Assembly (NCBI RefSeq): GCF_003399625.1 | Contig: NZ_NBXA01000007.1 | Coordinates: forward strand, 310,001 to 374,000 | DNA from: Subtercola boreus | Lineage (GTDB): Bacteria > Actinomycetota > Actinomycetes > Actinomycetales > Microbacteriaceae | Reading direction: 5' to 3' | Length of the DNA: 64,000 bases | In this document: in pieces, positions 17,284 through 25,780 of the stretch | How positions within the stretch are numbered: position 1 is the stretch's first letter | Layout of the letters: each line of letters starts with the position of its first letter | Notes under the pieces: model-generated | The model's database searches: none | Told to the model about the DNA's origin: nothing | Seen by the model: the letters and a program-made list of their open reading frames with translations, nothing else | Position numbers and translations under genes: made by a program

Positions 17284-18102
17284 ATGGCTCTTCTCTACAA
17301 AGCGGTTCTGACCCCCTCGAAACTCGAGCTGCTGCAGGAGTGGGTGCCCGAGCAGCCGTGGTTCAGCGCTGCGGACGGGCCTGCAGGCGGCTCGGATGTC
17401 GACGCGACACCCCTGGTGCAGGTCGGTTCCTATCGGTTCGACGACCCCGACGGGGAGGTGGGCATCGAGACGATGCTTCTCCGGGCGGGGGAGGGGGAGG
17501 CCGCCGGGCCGGTGCTGCAGGTTCCGGTGACGTACCGTGCGGCCCCGCTCGACGGTGCCGACGCCTCACTGATCGGAAAGGTCGAGCACTCGGTGCTCGG
17601 TACGCGGTGGGTGTACGACGCGTGCGGTGACCCGGTCTATGCGGCAGTGCTCGCCGCAGTCATCCTGAACGGCGGAAGCCACGTCGAGCAGCACTGGGTG
17701 ATCGACGGCGAGGAGGTGGCGAAACCGCTCGACACGCTCGTCGAGGGCACGGGCGGGCGCGCGGTGCTCGGCAGCGGTGGGGCGAATGGCGGTGGAGTGG
17801 ACGGCGGCGGAGCGGACGGCGGCGGTGCGAACGGCGGCGGTGCGGACGCAGGGCCGTGGGCGATCGTCACCGTCGAGACGGGAACCGAGTCGACGCTGAT
17901 CCACACCGGCGACCTGGTGATCGAGGTGCTGCGCCGGGTGACCGGCGAGGGTGCGCTCTCTGCTGCCGACGCGGCGTCTGCCGCTCGGGCCGATTCGGCG
18001 GCGGCCATCGCGGGGACGAGCGCCATGCTCCTCGGCCGGTGGCCCGGCGAGCCCGAGCCGCGTCTGCTGGCGAGCGCCGCCGCCGCGGCATCCGGGGCCT
18101 GA
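17284..18102 (+). CDS. maltokinase N-terminal cap-like (CG0192-type) protein
   Basis: 272-residue protein that starts M-A-L-L-Y-K-A-V-L-T-P-S-K-L-E-L-L and resembles the free-standing maltokinase N-terminal cap domain proteins of actinobacteria (CG0192-like). It has W-V-P-E-Q-P-W-F near residue 20 and a beta-rich body with V-G-S-Y-R-F-D-D-P near 50. The kinase lobe is absent, so it is not itself expected to phosphorylate a sugar. A glycine-rich insert (residues 168-190) is coded by four 15-bp repeats. It follows the sugar kinase by 33 bp and may be co-transcribed. Confidence 0.7.
   Translation: MALLYKAVLTPSKLELLQEWVPEQPWFSAADGPAGGSDVDATPLVQVGSYRFDDPDGEVGIETMLLRAGEGEAAGPVLQVPVTYRAAPLDGADASLIGKVEHSVLGTRWVYDACGDPVYAAVLAAVILNGGSHVEQHWVIDGEEVAKPLDTLVEGTGGRAVLGSGGANGGGVDGGGADGGGANGGGADAGPWAIVTVETGTESTLIHTGDLVIEVLRRVTGEGALSAADAASAARADSAAAIAGTSAMLLGRWPGEPEPRLLASAAAAASGA
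17788..17847 (+). repeat. four tandem 15-bp units in the cap-like protein gene
   Basis: Four units of GGCGG(T/C)GG(A/T)G(T/C)G(G/A)AC translate to G-G-G-(V/A)-(D/N). The insert sits in a loop between two conserved blocks. Confidence 0.9.
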
Positions 18103-18139
18103 GAGCGCCCCCAGCGCCCCCACGGCCACCCTGCACCAA

Positions 18140-18207
18140 CGAGACCGCCACTTCGTGCCGAGATCGCCGGGTGGAACTGGCGGTCTCGACCGGAAGTGGC
18201 GGTCTCG
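18140..18207. terminator. large palindrome between convergent genes, possible bidirectional terminator
   Basis: Perfect 15-bp inverted arms (18140-18154 and 18193-18207; CGAGACCGCCACTTC against its complement). The interval contains a near copy of the right arm (18173-18188, one mismatch), so the left arm can pair with either of two right arms. It lies in the 124-bp gap between the ends of two convergent genes. There is no T-run. Confidence 0.6.
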
Positions 18208-18226
18208 GGGGTGCTCGGCGTGCGCG

Positions 18227-19240
18227 CTACCTGGCGGCGGCCGTGGCCAGCAGCGGTACGAGCTGGTCGAGCACGACGGGGATGCTCAGCACGCTGGCCG
18301 CGCTGTACGCCTTCGTGACCTCGGCGCCCGGGTCGAGGATGACCGCGCGGCCGTCCTGCACGACGGGAAGGCTCGCGAGCAGGGGGTCGGCCGAGGTCTC
18401 TGCGGCGGTGAAGCCGATCGGCACGCCGACCATCACGTCGGCGTCGAGTGCCGAGACGTTCTCGACAGAGACGGCAGCGTAGAACGCACCGGCACCGAGC
18501 GCGGTCACGGCTGGGGCGCTCACGAAGCCCAGGTCGGCGAGGATGTCGAACCGGCCGTCGCCCGGCAGGTAGGCGCCGTATGCCTCACCGAACTTGGCGG
18601 CGGAGACAGCTGTCTTGCCGGCGAAGGTGGGGTTGGCGGCAGCGGCGGCCGCGATGTCGGCTTTCGTCGAGGAGATCAGCTCGGCACCCTTGTCGGCCTG
18701 GCCCAGGGCCTCCGAGACCGAGGTGAGCTGCGTCGCCCAGTCGGTGGCGAACGCGCCGGTTCCGGTGGGGGCGTAGACCGTCGGTGCGATCTCGCTGAGA
18801 CGCTTGTAGGTCTCCTCGTCGTTGTCGCTCCGCACGTTCAGGATGACGTCTGGGTCGAGGGCCGCGATCTGTTCGTAGTTCAGCGTCTCACCCCCGCCCA
18901 GCTGCTCGGGAACGACGTCGCCGAAGAGCGGTGCGGCCCACTCGCCGACGCCTTTCGTCGGGGCGCCGAAGCCCTGCCAGTCGTAGACTCCGACCGGTTT
19001 GACGCCGAGGGCGAGGGCCATCTCGGCATCCGACCAGCCGAGGGCGACGACCTTCAGGTCGGCGGTGGCCGGCTGCGGAACCTCGACGCTGCCGAACATG
19101 GTGTCGACGGTGCCGAGGGGTCCGGATGCTGCGGAGGAGGCTGGCTCGCTGGTCGCGCTCGCGGCGCATCCGCTGAAGGCGAGGAGGGCCGCTGCTGTTG
19201 CGGCAACAACGGTGGTGGTACGGAGAAGACGGGTGCGCAT
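18227..19240 (-). CDS. iron-siderophore ABC transporter substrate-binding lipoprotein
   Basis: 337-residue FepB/FhuD-type periplasmic binding protein (class III). The lipoprotein signal ends in the lipobox L-A-F-S-G-C near residue 22. Family features follow: D-L-K-V-V-A-L-G-W-S-D-A-E-M-A-L-A-L-G near residue 60, Y-E-Q-I-A-A-L-D-P-D-V-I-L near 120. It delivers ferric siderophore to the permease pair encoded upstream on the same strand. The ATG beginning MRTRLL with GAGAGAGC upstream is preferred. A DtxR-like iron box lies 33 bp upstream, so iron repression is likely. The ligand is not predictable from sequence. Confidence 0.9.
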   Translation of the reverse strand: MRTRLLRTTTVVAATAAALLAFSGCAASATSEPASSAASGPLGTVDTMFGSVEVPQPATADLKVVALGWSDAEMALALGVKPVGVYDWQGFGAPTKGVGEWAAPLFGDVVPEQLGGGETLNYEQIAALDPDVILNVRSDNDEETYKRLSEIAPTVYAPTGTGAFATDWATQLTSVSEALGQADKGAELISSTKADIAAAAAANPTFAGKTAVSAAKFGEAYGAYLPGDGRFDILADLGFVSAPAVTALGAGAFYAAVSVENVSALDADVMVGVPIGFTAAETSADPLLASLPVVQDGRAVILDPGAEVTKAYSAASVLSIPVVLDQLVPLLATAAAR

Positions 19241-19272
19241 TGAAGCTCTCTCGATCGGGTACACGGGTGATT

Positions 19273-19291
19273 TTAGGTTAGCCTAACCAAA
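19273..19291 (-). promoter_or_regulatory. DtxR/IdeR iron box upstream of the siderophore-binding gene
   Basis: TTAGGTTAGCCTAACCAAA matches the actinobacterial DtxR consensus (TTAGGTTAGCCTAACCTAA) at 17 of 19 positions. A TAAAAT hexamer on the minus strand (19268-19273) abuts it and could be the -10 element. Confidence 0.85.
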
Positions 19292-19343
19292 CCCGAGCAC
19301 CTGTGTGGATTCTCAGGGAAGCGAATCGCCCCGACAGGAGAGC

Positions 19344-20192
19344 TCAGTGAGACCGCAGGGGGATCACCAGCGGCGTACCGGACTCCGGGTCCTCGATGAT
19401 GCGGCACCGCAGCCCGAACACGTGTTCGACCAGCTCCGCGGTCACGATGTCGTTCGGGGCGCCCTCTCGGACCACGCGCCCGTCCTTCATCGCCACGAGG
19501 TGCGTCGCGTAGCGTGCGGCCTGGTTCAGGTCGTGCAGCACGGCGACGAGCGAGTGACCCGACTCGCGGTTCAACCGGGAGAACAGGTCGAGCAGCTCCA
19601 CCTGGTGGGCGATGTCGAGGTAGGTCGTCGGCTCGTCGAGCAGCAGGATCGGGGTCTGCTGGGCGAGCGCCATCGCCACCCAGACCCGCTGGCGCTGCCC
19701 GCCGGAGAGCTCGTCGACCGAGCGCCCGCTGAGCTCCGTGACGTTCGTCGCGGCCAGAGCCTCGGCTACGGCGCTCTCGTCGTCGACCGACCACTGGCGG
19801 AGCATCGACTGGTGCGGGAAGCGTCCGCGCGAGACGAGGTCGAGCACGGTGATACCGTCGGGCGCGACCGAGGTCTGCGGCAGCAGTCCGACGCGCCGCG
19901 CGACCTCCTTGGAGGGGTACTTCGCGATGTCGCGCCCGTCGAGCACGACACTCCCGGCCGTGGGTGCCAGCACCCGGGCGAGCGAGCGCAGCAGCGTCGA
20001 CTTGCCGCAGGCGTTCGGGCCGACGATCACAGTGAACGAGTCATCCGGGATCTGGATGTCGAGACCGTGGATGATCGTCCGCTTGTCGTAGCCCACCCGG
20101 AGGCCCAGGCCCGCGAGCCGCACGGGCGCGGCCGGTGACGCAGGCGGGGACGCGGCAGCGGGAGCCGAGCCGGCGGGTGTTCCAGGGTTCAC
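19344..20192 (-). CDS. iron-siderophore ABC transporter ATP-binding protein
   Basis: 282-residue FepC-type ATPase. After an Ala/Pro-rich leader of about 25 residues come Walker A G-P-N-A-C-G-K-S-T (the usual Gly after Asn is Ala here), Q-loop P-Q-T-S-V, signature L-S-G-G-Q-R-Q-R, Walker B I-L-L-L-D-E-P-T-T-Y-L-D and the switch histidine in L-H-D-L-N. The GTG start is chosen because it begins one base after the permease stop and has GAAGG upstream; the ATG at 20243 lies inside the permease. It energises uptake through the two FecCD permeases. Confidence 0.93.
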   Translation of the reverse strand: MNPGTPAGSAPAAASPPASPAAPVRLAGLGLRVGYDKRTIIHGLDIQIPDDSFTVIVGPNACGKSTLLRSLARVLAPTAGSVVLDGRDIAKYPSKEVARRVGLLPQTSVAPDGITVLDLVSRGRFPHQSMLRQWSVDDESAVAEALAATNVTELSGRSVDELSGGQRQRVWVAMALAQQTPILLLDEPTTYLDIAHQVELLDLFSRLNRESGHSLVAVLHDLNQAARYATHLVAMKDGRVVREGAPNDIVTAELVEHVFGLRCRIIEDPESGTPLVIPLRSH

Positions 20193-20193
20193 G

Positions 20194-21288
20194 TCAGGCC
20201 TTCCGGGACTGCGCCGCGAGCAGGGCGACGAGGTAGACGCCACCGACGATCACCGTGATGATGCCGACGGGTAGCTGGGTGGGCGCGATGATCCGTTGTG
20301 CGATCACGTCGCTGCCGAGCATCAGCGCTGCGCCCAGCAGCGCGGCGGGAAGGAGGGCAGTGCCGGGTGACCGGGTGAGGCGGCGGGCGATCTGGGGTGC
20401 GGCCAGGGCGACGAACGAGATCGGCCCGGCCGCCGCCGTGACCACGGCCACCAGAGCGACGCCCACCAGCAGCGGCACGAGCCGGGTCGGTTCGGCCCTC
20501 ACCCCGAGGCCGACCGCCGCATCGTCCCCGAGCTCGAGCGTGCGGAGCCGCTGGGCATGGATCGCCAGCACCGGCACGAGCACGACGATCGTGCCGAGCA
20601 CGGGGATCACGTCGGCCCAGGTCGAGAGGTCGAACGATCCGGTGCCCCAGGTGGCCGCCGACAGCGCGCGGTTGACGTCGACCGAGATGATCAGCCAGCC
20701 GTTCACCGCCACGAGGAACGCGCTGACCGCAATGCCGATCACGATCAGCCGGAAGCCCTGCACGCCGTTCCGGAAGCTCAGCAGATAGACGACGGCGGCC
20801 GTCGCCACCCCGCCGATGAACGCGCCGATCGAGGTGGCCACGTAGTTGCCGCCGATCACGAACAGCACGACCAGGGCCCCCGTGTACGCACCCTGTGAGA
20901 AGCCGAGGATGTCGGGACTGCCGAGTGGGTTCCGTGTGAGCGACTGGAAGATCGCGCCCGAGAGCGCCAGCGCCGCGCCCGCGAGAATGGCCAGCACGAT
21001 CCGGGGCGCCCGCCACTCGAGCACGATGCGCTGGATGCTTGCCGAACCGTGCCCCGTGAACACCGCGAACACGTCGCCGGGTGCGATCGGGTATTCGCCG
21101 AGCGTCACAGCGAGAACCGCGAGCGCCAGAGTGAACACCGTGAGTGCGCCCACCACCCAGACGGTGCGGGTGCGGATCCGGATGCTCACCCGTCCACCCG
21201 CGAGCCGAATCACGTGTATCCCCTTCACGGCTGCGAGCGTGCGGGTCTCGTCCGCCCGGATCGCCGGCGCCTCCTCGAGCCTCGTCAC
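20194..21288 (-). CDS. iron-siderophore ABC transporter permease (FecCD family), second subunit
   Basis: 364-residue FecCD/BtuC-type permease with about ten membrane segments. Family marks include R-A-P-R-I-V-L-A-I-L-A-G-A-A-L-A-L-S-G, Q-S-L-T-R-N-P-L-G-S-P-D-I-L-G and G-P-I-S-F-V-A-L-A-A-P-Q-I-A-R. The GTG start overlaps the stop of the first permease (GTGA) and has AAGGGG upstream. The longer frame reading to 21927 is an antiphase extension through the first permease and is not accepted. It carries a roughly 40-residue cytoplasmic leader before the first membrane helix. Confidence 0.92.
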   Translation of the reverse strand: MTRLEEAPAIRADETRTLAAVKGIHVIRLAGGRVSIRIRTRTVWVVGALTVFTLALAVLAVTLGEYPIAPGDVFAVFTGHGSASIQRIVLEWRAPRIVLAILAGAALALSGAIFQSLTRNPLGSPDILGFSQGAYTGALVVLFVIGGNYVATSIGAFIGGVATAAVVYLLSFRNGVQGFRLIVIGIAVSAFLVAVNGWLIISVDVNRALSAATWGTGSFDLSTWADVIPVLGTIVVLVPVLAIHAQRLRTLELGDDAAVGLGVRAEPTRLVPLLVGVALVAVVTAAAGPISFVALAAPQIARRLTRSPGTALLPAALLGAALMLGSDVIAQRIIAPTQLPVGIITVIVGGVYLVALLAAQSRKA

Positions 21289-22340
21289 AACCCCTTCACC
21301 GCCTTCCGGCCGCGCATCAGCACGATCAGCAGCGGAGCACCGATGAACGCGGTGACCAGTCCGACCGGCACTTCGCTCGCAATCAGCAGGCGGCCGACCA
21401 GGTCGGCTGTGAGAAAGATGATCGGCGCGATGACGGCAGCGAACGGCAGGATCCAGCGCTGGTCGGGCCCCACGATCCGCCGCGCCACGAAGGCTGCCAT
21501 CAGGCCGAGGAACGAGATGGGGCCGGCCGCCGCCGTGGCCGCGCCGCAGAGAATCGTCACGGCAGCGAATCCGATGATGCGGGTTCCGAGGAGGTTCGCG
21601 CCGAGCGAGCGTGCGAGGTCGTCGCCCAGCACCGAGGCGTTCAACGATCGCCCGAGCGCGAGCGCCACCACCCCGCCCACCAGGATGAACGGCAGCACAC
21701 CCCAGACGATGTCCCACTGCCGGCCCTGCAGCGAACCGGCGGACCAGAACCGGATCGCATCGAACGTGTCGGGGTTCTGCAGCGTGATGCCCATGCTGAT
21801 GCCGTTCAGCAGGTACGACACCGAGACGCCCACCAGCACGAGTCGCGCCGGATCGGCCCCCGACCGCCCGCGCCCGCCGATCGCGTAGACCCCGGCGGTC
21901 ACGAGGATCGCCCCGGCGAACGACCACCAGACGTAGTTCGAGATGCCGGCCACGCCCGCGTAGGTGATCGCCAGCACGACGGCGATGTACGCCCCGGCGT
22001 TCACTCCGAGCAGCCCCGGGTCGGCCAGGGGATTGCGGGTGATGGCCTGCATGAGGGCCCCGCCGAGGCCGAGCGCGGCGCCGACGAGGAGGGCCAGCAG
22101 CATGCGGGGCACCCTGAAGGTGTTGACGAGCAGCGCTGTGGTGTCGCTGCCGCCTTCGGTGAGCGCCTTCCAGACCGCGTCGGGGGCGAGGTTGCCCGAA
22201 CCGATGAAGAGGCTGAGGCCCGCGAGGAGCAGCAGCAGGAGGAGCAGTGCCAGCAGGAGGATCGTGCGGCGGCTCGCGGTGGCTGCGACCGCTCCTCGCG
22301 GGGGAGCTCCTGTACGCACGCTCGGCAGGGTCGTCACCAT
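21285..22340 (-). CDS. iron-siderophore ABC transporter permease (FecCD family), first subunit
   Basis: 351-residue FecCD permease and first gene of the permease-permease-ATPase operon. About nine to ten hydrophobic helices are visible, with the family blocks R-V-P-R-M-L-L-A-L-L-V-G-A-A-L-G-L-G-G, Q-A-I-T-R-N-P-L-A-D-P-G-L-L-G and G-P-I-S-F-L-G-L-M-A. Its ATG lies directly next to a DtxR-like iron box, so the operator would cover the translation start region, and the message may have a very short leader. The binding protein gene has its own iron box. Confidence 0.92.
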   Translation of the reverse strand: MVTTLPSVRTGAPPRGAVAATASRRTILLLALLLLLLLLAGLSLFIGSGNLAPDAVWKALTEGGSDTTALLVNTFRVPRMLLALLVGAALGLGGALMQAITRNPLADPGLLGVNAGAYIAVVLAITYAGVAGISNYVWWSFAGAILVTAGVYAIGGRGRSGADPARLVLVGVSVSYLLNGISMGITLQNPDTFDAIRFWSAGSLQGRQWDIVWGVLPFILVGGVVALALGRSLNASVLGDDLARSLGANLLGTRIIGFAAVTILCGAATAAAGPISFLGLMAAFVARRIVGPDQRWILPFAAVIAPIIFLTADLVGRLLIASEVPVGLVTAFIGAPLLIVLMRGRKAVKGL

Positions 22341-22359
22341 GGTAAGCCTTACCTTACCA
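22341..22359 (-). promoter_or_regulatory. DtxR/IdeR-like iron box at the start of the siderophore permease operon
   Basis: GGTAAGCCTTACCTTACCA on the plus strand is a good variant of the DtxR box (TTAGGTTAGCCTAACCTAA) with palindromic GGTAAG/CTTACC. It abuts the permease ATG at 22340. Confidence 0.7.
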
Positions 22360-22396
22360 GTGGTGCCTGTGCTGAGACCGGTACCGGCGCCGGGTC

Positions 22397-23380
22397 TCAG
22401 GGCAGGCGGAAGACGATTCCCGCGTAGGTGAGGCCTGCGCCGAACCCGACGGAGAGCACCAGGTCACCCGACGTCAGGGTGCCGGCCTCGCGCATCCGTG
22501 CAATCGCGATCGGGATCGACGCCGAGGAGGTATTGCCCGTCGTGACGATGTCGTCGGCCACGATCAGGTCGTCGCGGGCGCCTGCGTCCTTCACCCTGTG
22601 GGCGATCGCCTCGACGATGCGGAGGTTCGCCTGGTGCGTGACCAGCGCGTCGATGTCCCCGAGGGCGACTCCGGATGCCTCGACGGCGCGGAGGGCGACG
22701 GGAGCGATCGCGGTCGACGCCCAGCGGAACACCGACTGGCCCTCCTGGAAGATGAACGAGTCGCGGTCCTTGATGTGGATGGTCGACACGAGTTTCTCGG
22801 CCGAGCCCCACGCCACCCGTCCGATCTCGTCGACCTCGCTCGCCGTCACCACGACGGCTCCCGCGCCGTCGCCGAAGATGATCGCGTTGCCGCGGTCGGT
22901 CTGGTCGACCCAGTCGGTGAGCTTCTCGGCGCCGATCAGCAGCACGTTCTTCGCCGCCCCGTTCTTGATGGCGCTCGAGGCCACGCCGAGGCCGTAGCAG
23001 AACCCGGCGCACGCGGCATTGAGATCGAACGAGCCGGGGGCTTCGATGCCGAGCCCGGCGGCGACCTGCGTCGCGGCGTGCGGGATCTGCGACGGCATCG
23101 TGCAGGTGGCCACGATGACGGTGTCGATGTCGGAGGGCAGCATCCCGGCATCCTCGAGCGCCATCCGGCCGGCCTTCACGGCCAGCGAAACGACAGTCTC
23201 GTCGGCGGTCGCGAAACGGCGCTCCCGGATACCGACGCGGCGGGTGATCCACTCGTCGTTGGTGTCGAGCGTCTGGGACAGGTCGTCGTTCGTGACGATG
23301 CGCGAGCCCCTCTCGAAGCCGAAGCCGGCGATCCGGGCCCCGGGCGAGGTGGGGGCGGGAACGATCTGCGCTGTGCTCAT
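22397..23380 (-). CDS. fabH: beta-ketoacyl-ACP synthase III (FabH)
   Basis: 327-residue ketoacyl-ACP synthase III. The catalytic triad is in place: Cys in N-A-A-C-A-G-F near residue 120, His in V-T-H-Q-A-N near 255 and Asn in T-G-N-T-S-S-A-S near 285. It condenses acyl-CoA with malonyl-ACP. The usual start block I-A-G-F-G, R-I-V-T-N-D-D and D-E-W-I-T-R-R-V-G-I is intact. It stands alone rather than in a fab cluster, next to siderophore uptake and an acyl-CoA dehydrogenase, so it may be a housekeeping copy or a starter-unit paralogue. The ATG with GAGGAG about 11 bases upstream is preferred over 23431. Confidence 0.92.
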   Translation of the reverse strand: MSTAQIVPAPTSPGARIAGFGFERGSRIVTNDDLSQTLDTNDEWITRRVGIRERRFATADETVVSLAVKAGRMALEDAGMLPSDIDTVIVATCTMPSQIPHAATQVAAGLGIEAPGSFDLNAACAGFCYGLGVASSAIKNGAAKNVLLIGAEKLTDWVDQTDRGNAIIFGDGAGAVVVTASEVDEIGRVAWGSAEKLVSTIHIKDRDSFIFQEGQSVFRWASTAIAPVALRAVEASGVALGDIDALVTHQANLRIVEAIAHRVKDAGARDDLIVADDIVTTGNTSSASIPIAIARMREAGTLTSGDLVLSVGFGAGLTYAGIVFRLP

Positions 23381-23471
23381 CGGGTGCTGGCTCCTCTTCG
23401 GTACGAAGTACCCCGTCAACGATAACGACAACCGCCGCCGGGCGGTGACCGCCCGGGTGACGACCGGAAAC

Positions 23472-24716
23472 TCAGGCGAAGGCGGAGATCCCGGTGATGG
23501 AACGCCCGATGAGGAGGGCCTGGATGGTCTCGGTGCCCTCGTAGGTGTGCAGCGACTCCAGATCGGCGAGGTGGCGCGCGACAGAGTGCTTCAGCAGGAT
23601 GCCGTTGCCGCCGAGCAGGTCGCGCGCGTTCGACGCGATCGCGCGGGCGGTTCGCGTGCTGGTGAACTTCGTGAGACTGGCCTGCGTGGCCGTGAGGGCC
23701 CCGCGGGCATCCAGAGCCGTCGCCTGGAAGCAGTACAACTGGATCGTGCCGAGCTCGCTCAGCATGCGGGCGAGGCGTTCCTGCACGATCTGCGAAGCGC
23801 CGAGGGGCCGGCCGAACTGGCTGCGCTTGGCCGCGTACTGCACCGCGGCCTCGTAGCAGGCCGTGGCGTGACCGAGGGCGGCCCAGGAGACCGAGAGGCG
23901 GGTCGACTGGATGGACCTGGCCGTCTCGCGGAACGAGGTCGCCCCGGGCAGAAGAGCATCCTCCGGCACGAACACGTCCGTCAGTACGATGTGCGTCTGC
24001 CAGATCGCGCGGAGTGAGGCCTTCTGCTCGATGACCGTGGCCTCGTATCCGGGAGTCCCCTGGTCGACGAGGAAGCCGCGCACCGCCCCGTCGGCCGTTC
24101 GCGCCCAGACGATCGTGAGGCCGCCGAGGGAGCCGTTGCCGATCCACTTCTTCTCACCGTTCAGGAGGTAGCCGGCGGTGCCGCCCCGGCTCGCCCTCGT
24201 CGCGGTGCTCTCGAGCGCCACGGAATCGGAGCCGTGCGTCGGTTCGGTGAGGGCGAAGGCGCCGAACTCCGTTGCGCGGGCGAGGGGTTCGAGCCAGCGG
24301 TGCTTCTGCCCGGGCGAACCGAACGAGGCCACCGACCGGAGGGCGAGCCCGCCCTGCACGCCGATGAACGCGCCGAGCGAACCGTCGCCCCGGTTGATCT
24401 CGAGGTTCACGAGTCCGGCGGCGAGTTTCGACATCGGAGCGAACCCGGGGATGTCGGTACCCTCCCGCAGCAGGTCGAGCTCGCCGAGGCGGTGGGCGAG
24501 CTGCGCGGGAAACTGGGCGCGGTCCCAGTAGCCGTCGATCACCGGCAGCACTTCGGCCTCGACGAAACCGCGCGCCCGGGCAGCATAGGCGAGGTCTTCG
24601 GCGGGCAGGCCCTCGAACAGACCCAGGGGATCGGTGTCGAGCGCGGTCGTGAGCTCGTATTCGGGCTCGGCGGTGCCGACGGGAAGTGCTGTTCGCTCGG
24701 CCACCTGGTGCTCCAT
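23472..24716 (-). CDS. acyl-CoA dehydrogenase (glutaryl-CoA dehydrogenase-like)
   Basis: 414-residue flavoprotein of the acyl-CoA dehydrogenase family. Visible features are the FAD/substrate block F-A-L-T-E-P-T-H-G-S-D near residue 155, W-I-G-N-G near 193, F-G-R-P-L-G-A-S-Q-I near 305 and the C-terminal H-T-Y-E-G-T-E-T-I-Q-A-L-L-I-G-R containing the catalytic Glu (Y-E-G-T). The E-x-x-K/R-x-R pattern is closer to glutaryl-CoA dehydrogenases than to short-chain enzymes, but the substrate is not proven. It may share a promoter with fabH, 91 bp downstream on the same strand. Confidence 0.88.
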   Translation of the reverse strand: MEHQVAERTALPVGTAEPEYELTTALDTDPLGLFEGLPAEDLAYAARARGFVEAEVLPVIDGYWDRAQFPAQLAHRLGELDLLREGTDIPGFAPMSKLAAGLVNLEINRGDGSLGAFIGVQGGLALRSVASFGSPGQKHRWLEPLARATEFGAFALTEPTHGSDSVALESTATRASRGGTAGYLLNGEKKWIGNGSLGGLTIVWARTADGAVRGFLVDQGTPGYEATVIEQKASLRAIWQTHIVLTDVFVPEDALLPGATSFRETARSIQSTRLSVSWAALGHATACYEAAVQYAAKRSQFGRPLGASQIVQERLARMLSELGTIQLYCFQATALDARGALTATQASLTKFTSTRTARAIASNARDLLGGNGILLKHSVARHLADLESLHTYEGTETIQALLIGRSITGISAFA

Positions 24717-24723
24717 TCATGAA

Positions 24724-24755
24724 GGAAGGGCCCCCGCCGAAGCGAGGGCCCTTCC
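24724..24755 (-). terminator. terminator hairpin after the ferritin-like gene
   Basis: GGAAGGGCCC (24724-24733) and GGGCCCTTCC (24746-24755) form perfect 10-bp arms around a 12-base loop, 18 bases past the stop of the minus-strand ferritin-like gene and just ahead of the acyl-CoA dehydrogenase start. Confidence 0.7.
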
Positions 24756-24772
24756 CAGTATGCAGTTGTGCC

Positions 24773-25723
24773 TTACGCAGCGCCGCCCGAGGTGTTCAGG
24801 GTTCCGTTGACGCCGGACGGGAAGAACCCGCCCTTCGTGACGGCCTTCGGGTTCAGGTAGGCGATGTTCAGCACCTGGCCGGGCGTACGGCTGTAGGTGA
24901 TGCCGTTCGAGTCGGTCGGAACGAGGTTCGCCTTGCCATTGACCGTGATGCCCTGGTCGAGGCTGGTCGAGCCGTCGAGGCTGTCACGGGCGGCCGAGAT
25001 CTTGTTGACCGTGTCAATGACCGCGGGGGTCTCGACGCCGATGCGGTAGAGGCTCGTGCGCACGATTCCGGCGTGGTACGCCTCGACCGAGAGGATGCCC
25101 GCAGCGGCTTCGAGGTACGTCTTGTTGGTGACGAGAGCTGCTGCACCCTTGTAGGCGGTGACTCCGACGTCTTCGAAGATGAAGGCGCCGATGAGGAAGC
25201 TGACCTCGTCGGCATACGGGTCGAAGGTCTGGCCCTGCTTGATCACGCCGGCCGCGACGGCAGCCGAGGTGAAGGCATCCGAGATGTTGATCGCGGGGCG
25301 CGAGACGGCAGCCGAGCCGAGCGCTGCACGGAGGAATGCGACGTGCGCACGCTCGTCAGCAGCGATCTCCTCGGCGTAGGCCTTGATCGCGGGGGTCTGG
25401 AACGTGACCTGCTTGCCACCGGTCACCGCACCGACGGTCTGCTTGCCGCCGGTGAGGCTGGCGGGAAGACCCGCGCCGGTCACGGCGTGCAGGTAGAACT
25501 CGGCCTCGAGGTATTCCAGGTTGAGGGCGAAGTTCAGGATCGAACCGTCGCTGATACCGGCAGCCGAGACGGCCGGGGCGGCGACGGCGCCAGCTGCCGG
25601 TGCGAGCACGGCGGCGCCGATGCCGGCGGCACCGATCCCGGCGGCTGCGAGCAGCTTGCGGCGGTCGAGCTTGGTCTCAGCGCTGCGGTTGATGGCGTTG
25701 GTGATGAATTTCTCGTCGAACAT
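24773..25723 (-). CDS. Tat-exported ferritin-like domain protein
   Basis: 316-residue protein of the bacterial ferritin-like (DUF4439/Rds1-type) group. The N-terminus has a twin-arginine-like motif L-D-R-R-K-L-L-A-A-A-G followed by a hydrophobic stretch and A-x-A cleavage region near residue 50, so export by Tat is likely. The mature part has paired helices with L-E-Y-L-E-A-E-F-Y near residue 70 and D-E-R-A-H-V near 130, candidate metal ligands (Glu, His). The ATG beginning MFDEKF is used: GGAG sits 6 bases upstream inside what would be an upstream TTG start. Confidence 0.85.
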   Translation of the reverse strand: MFDEKFITNAINRSAETKLDRRKLLAAAGIGAAGIGAAVLAPAAGAVAAPAVSAAGISDGSILNFALNLEYLEAEFYLHAVTGAGLPASLTGGKQTVGAVTGGKQVTFQTPAIKAYAEEIAADERAHVAFLRAALGSAAVSRPAINISDAFTSAAVAAGVIKQGQTFDPYADEVSFLIGAFIFEDVGVTAYKGAAALVTNKTYLEAAAGILSVEAYHAGIVRTSLYRIGVETPAVIDTVNKISAARDSLDGSTSLDQGITVNGKANLVPTDSNGITYSRTPGQVLNIAYLNPKAVTKGGFFPSGVNGTLNTSGGAA

Positions 25724-25780
25724 GTGGAGCTCCAAACGGGTGAGAAGAAGAAAAAGAAAGGTGTGGTGACTCGGGCCTGG

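Noticed and set aside
21144-22427. 427-residue plus-strand frame over the siderophore permease genes
   Set aside because: Antisense of two FecCD permeases; Arg/His/Gln-rich without a fold signature.
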